From Perognathus longimembris pacificus (lineage: Eukaryota > Chordata > Mammalia > Rodentia > Heteromyidae): 64,000 nucleotides of DNA. The notes below the pieces were generated by a model that worked only from the letters and a program-made list of their open reading frames with translations, searched no databases and had not been told where the DNA came from. Both the position numbers and the translations under genes were made by a program. The stretch is from contig NC_063173.1 in assembly GCF_023159225.1 (NCBI RefSeq), positions 9,586,852 to 9,650,851 on the forward strand. Reading direction: 5' to 3'. This document shows, piece after piece, positions 57,690-64,000 of this stretch. How positions within the stretch are numbered: the first letter of the stretch is position 1; the number at the start of each line of letters is the position of its first letter.

Positions 57690-57960
57690 TCATTTTTTAA
57701 TTTTTTTTTATTTATTCTTATTATCTTTAAGTAACTGTACAAGGAGGATTCAAGTCAACGTATCAACATGTGAGTACAATGCGTCTTGATCGATGTCACC
57801 CTTCCATTGTTCTGCCCCAAATGCCCCAGACCTACTTATCACCTCAGGATCACCCTGCTATCATTTTCACACATGAACATTGAATATTAACACTATATTT
57901 GTCTACCCTTCCTCTTTCCATTCTGTCCCTGCCCTCCCTCCCTTTGATCTATCCATACTG
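57690..57960 (-). mobile_element. L1 3' UTR (second 3' UTR type)
   Basis: Poly-T, then 'ttattatctttaagtaactg', 'gagtacaatgcgtcttgatc' and a polypyrimidine block: the reverse of the L1 3' end at about 53980-54120. This type differs from the one at 56612-57045. Confidence 0.8.
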
Positions 57961-58549
57961 TTTCTTTATTAATAAAAAAAAAAGGAAAAAAGACAAATGT
58001 GACAAGGAGTGTGTGCAGCTGAAATGACAGTAGCAAAAACAAATAAGAAATATGAAAAAACAAGACTATGAGGGCAAAGCTGCAAAACTCTGGTCCTGGA
58101 GGAGAAAGCTGGACCTGGTTAAATAATTAGATCTGCAGGCTCATGTGAAATTCTTATGGGAAGCTTACTAAGACAAGCACTTGGGGCTCCCTGTCAAGAC
58201 TGAGGGCATTGAGTGAGGATAGCTATGTCGCTCACCTGCATCCCCTTAGCTTCTCTTCTCTATTTCCCCTTCCACACAGCAGGGCATTGTAAGCTCCCCT
58301 GGCTGTGTAAAGTGTCTGGAGAGCTTGCTGGATGACAGGAGTTATATAATGTAGCATCCTTTGGGGAAATATAGCAGTAATTTAATTTTTTCGCTTCCAC
58401 AGGGCTAAGGATAGAAATATCCCACAAGGAACAGGGGAAAGCATAGGCAGTAAAAGAATCTTCTGAAAGGATCTAGGATAGAGTGCAGCCAGTGAGCCTC
58501 TTCTGTCTAATAACCACTGACCATCTGACCCCTCAATGCTAGCTACTGC

Positions 58550-58576
58550 GCGGGTGGGGGGGAGGGGGGAGGAGCA
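58550..58576 (+). repeat. Short G-rich run
   Basis: The stretch gcgggtgggggggaggggg lies just upstream of a CACGTG hexamer (58575-58580). There is no further support for function. Confidence 0.6.
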
Positions 58577-58620
58577 CGTGAACCATACAGCAATGTACGG
58601 CCCACTAAGAAATAGTTTTA

Positions 58621-58826
58621 GGCCCGGTGCCAGTGGCTCACACCTGTAATCTCAGCCACTCAGATGGTGGTGCCTAGACAGAAAAATATGCAAGACTCTT
58701 GTCTCCAACTAACCAGTAAAAATCCAGACATGGGGATGTGGTTCAAGTGGTAGAGCATCAGCCTTGAGGGAAAAAGCTAAGGGATAGTGCTCTGGCCCTA
58801 AATTCAAGCCACAGGACTGGCAAAGA
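58621..58826 (+). mobile_element. 7SL-like + Geo dimeric SINE
   Basis: Starts 'ggcccggtgccagtggctca'; the Geo half has 'gttcaagtggtagagcatca' and ends 'ccacaggactggcaaag'. A GGGA tract follows. Confidence 0.9.
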
Positions 58827-58932
58827 AGAAAGACAGGGAGAAAGGAAAGGAAAGGAGGGAGGAAAAGAGGGAGGGAGGGAGGGAGGGAGGGAGGGAGGGA
58901 GGGAGGGAGGGAGGGAGGGAGGGAGGGAGGGA
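58827..58932 (+). repeat. (GGGA)n at the SINE tail
   Basis: Purine-rich start, then about 17 GGGA units. It is G-quadruplex-capable on the plus strand. Confidence 0.95.
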
Positions 58933-58939
58933 TAAGCAA

Positions 58940-59229
58940 GCCTTTTAACATAAGTAAGGAGAGAAGCAGCTATCAGATGTCAGTCATGGATAATGTTCAA
59001 GATGAGTCATAAGGAAGAGTAAAAATGGTGCAGGAAGGTAGGAGGCATGTTCCATCAGGAATAATACAAAGGCCAAGAAGAGGTTCCTTCCGGCCTTTGT
59101 CCTGCGTAAGATTGACATCAAGACAAAGATGAAGTAAAGGTATCATTGAAGAGGCAACGTGGCCTTAGCAGAGCTTTCTATCCACTGGAAGGAGGGGTTT
59201 CCAAAGGACAGGTAACATGACTTGTTTAG

Positions 59230-59286
<57 letters not shown>

Positions 59287-60350
59287 CAGTGTCCAAGTCA
59301 GATGACCACATTTGCAGAGAAGCAGGCGGGCTGACTTGGAAGGTGTGAGGTATTATCTGAGTAGTACAAAGGCAAGGATGAAGAAGAAAAGTGAATGTTT
59401 AATTGGAAGGAGAAGTTATGGCTAGAGGTAGAGCTCCAAGCACCAAATTGACTCTAGGGATAGAATATGGCTGGATTCCTGGATCTAAGGGAAGACACGG
59501 TCTACTAATCTAGTCATACTTTGTACCCATCTGTGCCCAAGCAATATTTTCATTCCCAAATGCCCCAGAATGCTATCGGATTTCTTTATCAGCCACAAGT
59601 TTACATAGGCCTTTTAGTGCTTCAGATGATGTTGGGAGCAGAATAGAGCCTTAGGAGCAACTTTAGTTCTTGATATTATCGAAAAAAAGCAATACATTGA
59701 TCTTACTATCTTAGAAGATTTTTTTGGAAATAATTGCGATAGAAGCAGGGAAATAATTAACAAAAAAAAAGTGCAAAGACAGAAATCTTACAAAGACTTC
59801 ATAGTGATCCCCTCTGGCCTAGCTTCCTCTTACATGGCACCAGGGAGCTCATTACCCCCCTCTGAACAACTCATCTACCTTCAGGATAGAGCTGGTACTG
59901 TCCTTCGCTCAGTCTACATGAGCTCCACGAACTCTCACCATTTTACAGCTTGGATTCTTTCCCACACTAAGCACAGGGAGACCCACTGCCACGAGGATCA
60001 TTCCCAAGTGTACACGCTCACTCTTTAAAAAGATACATGGAGAACAATGAACCAACCCTCCACAGGCATTTTTGCCAACTCATCTGCTTACAAAAGTTCT
60101 TGCTCACAAGAACTCTGAACTCCTTCCTATTCCTGATAATCTACTCCAACAAAGAATCCTTGCCTCGCTAATAAATGCTGTCCTTCAAGAATCTTCAACT
60201 GCAAGAGATTTTTCTGAAGATTCCATTTTAGAAGCCTTTAAGCCATTCAAAGCACCAGGAACTTGAAATAGTCTGTATTTCAGTGGGTACGTTTTCCCAG
60301 GAAGCCTCTGAAATGTGTGAAGAATTATTGCCTACGTATGTATTATTTTT
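58940..60350. other. Rab38 intron, mostly unique sequence
   Basis: Apart from the GT repeat at 59229-59284 nothing is recognised. Frames at 59771-60028 and 60072-60266 are moderately long but match no family I know and show no clear splice context. Confidence 0.45.
59229..59284 (+). repeat. (GT)n microsatellite
   Basis: About 27 perfect GT units, with no SINE attached on either side. Confidence 0.97.
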
Positions 60351-60359
60351 TGAAAACTA

Positions 60360-60495
60360 ATCATTTATTGCATATGAACTACCTTCTAGGCACTTTATGA
60401 TTATTATCACTAATTCTTACAACAATATTATGAAATATTACTCTATAAAAAGAGGTTAGTTGTGATTTAGGATCATACCCAAAGCTGCACAAACT
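60360..60495 (-). mobile_element. MIR, reverse orientation
   Basis: Inverted MIR order: 'catttattgcatatgaacta', 'ctaggcactttatgattatt', 'cactaattcttacaacaata'. Confidence 0.85.
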
Positions 60496-61071
60496 CTACT
60501 AACCTTAGGGAGGCATTCTACATGATTAAAGACCTGTACTTTCCATCTTGGCCAGAGTACCATGTTTCTATATCGTGTTCTCCAACTCTGAACCCCACAG
60601 AGACCCTAGCTCCTGGCATCTGTTGAGGTATAGTCTGTTTTTCTGAGGGCAGAAGAAATCAGTCACTCAGAGACATTTATGTTGCAGCCTCACCTCAAGG
60701 CAATGACCACTTATCAGAAGACAGGCCTGCGGTGGCCAGATCAAGTGCTTTAGGTAGGAAGTATCATTCTTCCAAAGGCAGAGATAGAAGGGGAAGGAGA
60801 TTCTAAGCATGAAGGAAAACCCTTGAAAAGGCACCAGGGTAAGAAATAACAGAATCCTAAAAAAATTCAAGTTTACTGAGGCTGATGTAAAGTATGTGGG
60901 AAACAGAGAGAAGGCGGAAGTTTCACTGTGCATCAACTCCAGTTCCTCAGCATAAACCCTTCAGAATGAGAATTCTCAGTAGAATTTAGAAGCCTAATCT
61001 CAATACTCAATAGTTTCTTAGTTAACCAACAAAAAACAAAGGATAACCCTATTTGTCTCTACTTAAAAAGA

Positions 61072-61305
61072 AAATAGTGCCAGTAGCTCATGCCTATAAT
61101 CCTGGCTACTCAGGAGACTGAGATCTGAGGATTGCAGTTCAAAGCCAACCAGGGCAGGAAAGTCCATGAGACTCTTTATCTCCAATTAACCACCAGAAAA
61201 CTAGAAGTGGTTCTGTGGCTCAGGTGGTAGAGCACTAGCCTTGAGCTGAAGAGTTCAGGGACAGCACCTAAGCCCAGAGTTCAAGCCCCAAGGCTGATAA
61301 AAGGG
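61072..61305 (+). mobile_element. 7SL-like + Geo dimeric SINE
   Basis: A well-kept copy: 'cctataatcctggctactca', the linker 'tctccaattaaccaccagaa' and Geo with 'ggctcaggtggtagagcact' and 'gagttcaagccccaagg'. It is a good reference for this family. Confidence 0.94.
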
Positions 61306-61909
61306 AAAATAAAGAGGAACATAGTAACTAAGCAGCAGCAAGACTCTTTTTAAAACTAATGCCTTTTCTTTAGGGAATACTCAAACATAAAGCAACGTAC
61401 CTAGAATTTCCCACAAGTACTACTATGCTTTAGCCGAAATAATTCTTTGTTGGGAATGACAATGGAGTGGGTGCAACTGTGCAAGATAGGGTATAAAGAT
61501 AGGGTCCCAGACTCCACCGACTTTATGTTGCTAAGGAGCAGATCCAACCAACTGTGACATCTCTAGACATTGTCATGCCTGGTGAGACAGGCAAAAACTA
61601 TCTCATATTAAGATCATAATTAATAGTGAAAAAAATTATTTTAAAAAATCTTTCATGCCCTGTGAACCCTGCTCTGTTCTCGTTGGGTATGTGGGCACAA
61701 GACTTGTCTTAATTGTCTCTGGGCCTGTTCCCACTGGGTCTCTGGGAGGGAGGAGATATCTGAAAGGGAGGCTTACCTTTGAGTTCATTTGTGCTTGATT
61801 TCTGAAGATTCCCTTCTTCTAAAGCCAGGGATTTACTACCTTTCCTCTCTCATACATGCTCTCATTTCATTGGGAAAATGAAATTTAGACCATAAAAATG
61901 TCAATTGCC

Positions 61910-62111
61910 GGGGCTGGGGATATAGCCTAGTGGCAAGAGTGCCTGCCTCGGATACACGAGGCCCTAGGTTCGATTCCCCAGCACCACATATACAGAAAAC
62001 GGCCAGAAGCGGCGCTGTGGCTCAAGTGGCAGAGTGCTAGCCTTGAGCGGGAAGAAGCCAGGGACAGTGCTCAGGCCCTGAGTCCAAGGCCCAGGACTGG
62101 CCAAAAAAAAA
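61910..62111 (+). mobile_element. IDL-Geo SINE, younger subtype
   Basis: Full length with a perfect 16-bp duplication, aaaaatgtcaattgcc, at 61894-61909 and 62112-62127. A and B boxes are intact (tagcctagtggc; ggttcgattcc). It is the cleanest copy in the window and carries all markers of the younger subtype. Confidence 0.97.
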
Positions 62112-62287
62112 AAAAAATGTCAATTGCCTCAGGAATCCTATTTAGGAATAACATCACGGAAATAAATACAATGATGAAGAAAGCCCAGATGTTTGGCAAT
62201 GGCTGAGGAAAACATCCATATGCAAAGGCCCTTCCTTGTTCAGCTCCCTCAAAAAATCTAGGGAAACTGTTCAGTTCCAACCATTTC

Positions 62288-62545
62288 TGCAGGTTGATCT
62301 GAAATGTACCCCCACTCCTGGAAAAAAAACACCACCATGTATTGAAAGCTTTTTTCTAGTGTAGCAGAGTTCAGAGCTCTGTCTATTGGGAATACTGGGA
62401 AGTGATTACATCATGAAGGAGCTGAATCATCAATGGATTGATCAAGTCATGAGTTAATAATATGATGACATTACTGAGAGGCAGTAGAAACTTTCAGAGA
62501 TATGGCCTAGTTGTAGTAAAGGCATGCCCTGGAAATGTACCAGTA
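62288..62545 (+). mobile_element. MaLR LTR 5' part
   Basis: The order 'gatctgaaatgtacccccac', 'gaagtgattacatcatgaag', 'tcatcaatggattgatcaag', 'gatatggcctagttgtag' follows MaLR (MST/MT-type) LTRs. It breaks off near a reversed 7SL fragment. Confidence 0.7.
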
Positions 62546-62561
62546 ATTGAAGATAAGCGGG

Positions 62562-62660
62562 TCATGGACTTTCCTACCTGAGCTGGCTTTGAACTATTAT
62601 CCTCAGATCTCAGCTTCCTGAGTAGCTAAGGTTATAGGTGTGAGCCACCAATACCTTGTT
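62562..62660 (-). mobile_element. 7SL-like half of a SINE
   Basis: The stretch 'cctgagctggctttgaacta' to 'ggttataggtgtgagccacc' is the reversed left monomer only. No Geo half is attached, so it is truncated. Confidence 0.75.
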
Positions 62661-62779
62661 GAACCACATTTTATTTCCTAGTCGACTATATGTCAACTGC
62701 TTAATGAGTAGTTATTATATATAATAAGGCCAGTTAGACAACAGCTGCAATGTAGTACACTGTGGTGAATGAGTAGCTG

Positions 62780-62965
62780 TGCTATGCAGTTAGCACTTCT
62801 ATATTAAAGTCTCAACTCCACTACATACTAATCTACATACATACTAATCATCATAATTTCTAATTTAAACTCTAATCTCCTTATCTGTAAAATAAGTTTG
62901 TAAGCTTGTTTTGATGGTGATATAATATGAAGCCACTAACATAGTTCCTAACTAAAGAGAAGCTA
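62780..62965 (+). mobile_element. MIR
   Basis: 'gtctcaactccactacatac', 'ctaatctccttatctgtaaa' and 'atggtgatataatatgaagc' keep the MIR order over about 180 bp. Confidence 0.75.
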
Positions 62966-63212
62966 TTGTTCTAAACATCAGTAATGAACTTTAAAGTAGA
63001 TGAAAATAGTTCATGTTTTATAGCCCATAAAGACTCTGCTGCATATTTTTGACTAAAGTAGAAGGCAGAAGCAGCCAACAATAACTTGAAAACCAGTGCA
63101 CACAGCTGTGTTCCAATAAAATGTTGTGAACAATGGAAGGAGAAGGCCATATTGGGCTAACAGACAGGTACTTATTCTAAGCTGCCCACATTTTAATCAG
63201 TTGAGCTAGAGT

Positions 63213-63440
63213 TGTCCACTAGTGGCTCAAGCTTATATCCTAGCTACTCAGGAAGCTGAGATCTAAGGATCATGGTTCAAAACCAGCACAGGCAGAAAAG
63301 CCTGTGAGTCTTATCTCCAATTAAACAGTAAAAGGCCAGAAATGGCACTGTGGCTTAAGTGGTAGAGTGCCAGCCTTGAGTGAAAAAGTCAGGTGATAGC
63401 ATAAAACTGTGAGTTCAAGCACCGCCATTGCACAAAAAAG
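63213..63440 (+). mobile_element. 7SL-like + Geo dimeric SINE
   Basis: Both halves and the linker are clear ('cctagctactcaggaagctg', 'tctccaattaaacagtaaaa', 'ggcttaagtggtagagtgcc'). Confidence 0.9.
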
Positions 63441-63496
63441 GAAATTGATTATAAAAAAAGGAATAATAAAAGAGGAAATTGATAAAAGACTCTTGA

Positions 63497-63734
63497 AGCC
63501 AGGCACCGGTGGCTCACACCTGTAGTCTGAGTTTCTCAGGTGGCTGAGATCTGAGGATCATAGTTCGAGGCCAGCTCAACTGAAAAGTCCCATGAGACCC
63601 TGATTCCCAATTAACCACTCAAAAACCAGAAGCAGCACAGTGATCAAGTGGTACAACACTAGCTTTGAGCACAAAGAGGCTCAGGGACAGTGCCCAGGCC
63701 CTGAGTTCAAGCCCTCAACTGGCAAAAGAAAAAG
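63497..63734 (+). mobile_element. 7SL-like + Geo dimeric SINE
   Basis: A complete copy ('gccaggcaccggtggctcac' to 'caactggcaaaag'), about 60 bp from the preceding one and in the same orientation. Confidence 0.92.
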
Positions 63735-64000
63735 ACTTTTGAACAAGGCAGTGACAAAATCAAAATGACCCTCTGGGAGGTCGGGTAAAAGAGACTTCTC
63801 GAATGTAAGTCTGAGAATGAGCTACTTTGATTGTCTAAGCCAAAGACAGAGACTGCACTGTAAATGATGAAAACGCTAGCCGGCAGGGCAGACGCTCAGG
63901 GGACACCCTCTCGTGGTCGGCTGCTCTCTTGCAATGCCTTGGTCATTGGCTGGATCTCAGATTAACTAGTAAATTGTGAGCATAGACCTGGAAAATCTTT

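Larger units (their letters stand above)
33053..64000 (-). other. Rab38: Rab38 intron (partial) upstream of the last exon
   Basis: From the acceptor to the window edge I find no open frame resembling the rest of the Rab38 GTPase domain, so the whole stretch is taken as intron, at least 30.9 kb long. It is filled by SINEs, L1 pieces, LTRs, MIRs and microsatellites listed separately. No second gene was recognised in it. A missed short exon of another gene cannot be excluded. Confidence 0.75.

Noticed and set aside
59771..60266. Two consecutive moderate ORFs that might be exons of an unknown gene.
   Set aside because: No recognised domain and no convincing splice signals; stop codons separate them.
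61910..61985. tRNA gene, because A and B boxes are intact.
   Set aside because: It is the head of a SINE with A tail and target duplication; the cloverleaf is not preserved.
62500..62535. A stretch (gatatggcctagttgtag) that resembles an IDL head.
   Set aside because: It is collinear with MaLR LTR sequence on its left and lacks the B box and Geo half.
33053..64000. Search for the upstream Rab38 exons on the minus strand.
   Set aside because: No minus-strand frame carries the Rab38 switch, NKCD or SAK motifs, so these exons lie outside the window.
1..64000. CRISPR arrays, operons, phage or plasmid genes.
   Set aside because: Nothing of the kind is present; the sequence is vertebrate nuclear DNA.

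Overview
The window is mammalian nuclear DNA, and the repeats point to a rodent of the superfamily Geomyoidea (pocket mice, kangaroo rats, pocket gophers). The marker is a dimeric SINE of about 200 bp, present in nine copies. It has a tRNA-Ala/ID-like head followed by a right monomer matching the IDL-Geo family described from that superfamily. The species cannot be fixed from the sequence alone. There is no bacterial or phage content, no operon and no CRISPR.

The only exon of a known protein-coding gene that I recognise is the last coding exon of Rab38 on the minus strand (32900-33052). It encodes the last 50 residues of the small GTPase, including the prenylated Cys-containing tail, and has a clear splice acceptor at 33053-33054. 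A polyadenylation signal about 0.7 kb downstream (32226 to 32221, minus strand) predicts a 3' UTR of roughly 32200-32899. Everything from 33053 to 64000 is then intron of Rab38; the preceding coding exon was not found, so that intron exceeds 31 kb here. Everything left of about 32200 lies downstream of the gene and looks intergenic.

Layout. 1-5.3 kb: a rearranged L1 insertion (5' inversion plus probable 3' transduction) carrying a later SINE, then an MLT1 LTR split by a younger MaLR LTR. 5.3-13 kb: SINEs, microsatellites and a GC-rich patch with an unassigned ORF. 13.3-15.1 kb: decayed L1 ORF2/3' UTR. 15-19 kb: quiet sequence with MIRs. 19.3-20.8 kb: SINEs ending in a polypurine tract of about 0.8 kb. 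21-29 kb: mostly unique sequence with one small CpG-rich patch. 29.7-31 kb: ancient L1 on the minus strand. 32.2-33.05 kb: Rab38 3' end. 33-64 kb: Rab38 intron with dense SINEs, including a nested pair carrying a near-perfect 200-bp (TTCCC)n array, an LTR inserted between the two halves of a SINE, a SINE whose internal linker became a GGAA microsatellite, and an L1 interrupted by a young SINE.

The main biology besides Rab38 is retrotransposon history. The right (Geo) monomer is shared by two different heads, one 7SL-like and one ID-like. It reads as an ID-type tRNA unit with about 24 inserted nucleotides, and at one place it stands alone between target-site duplications. I found no new multi-gene system.
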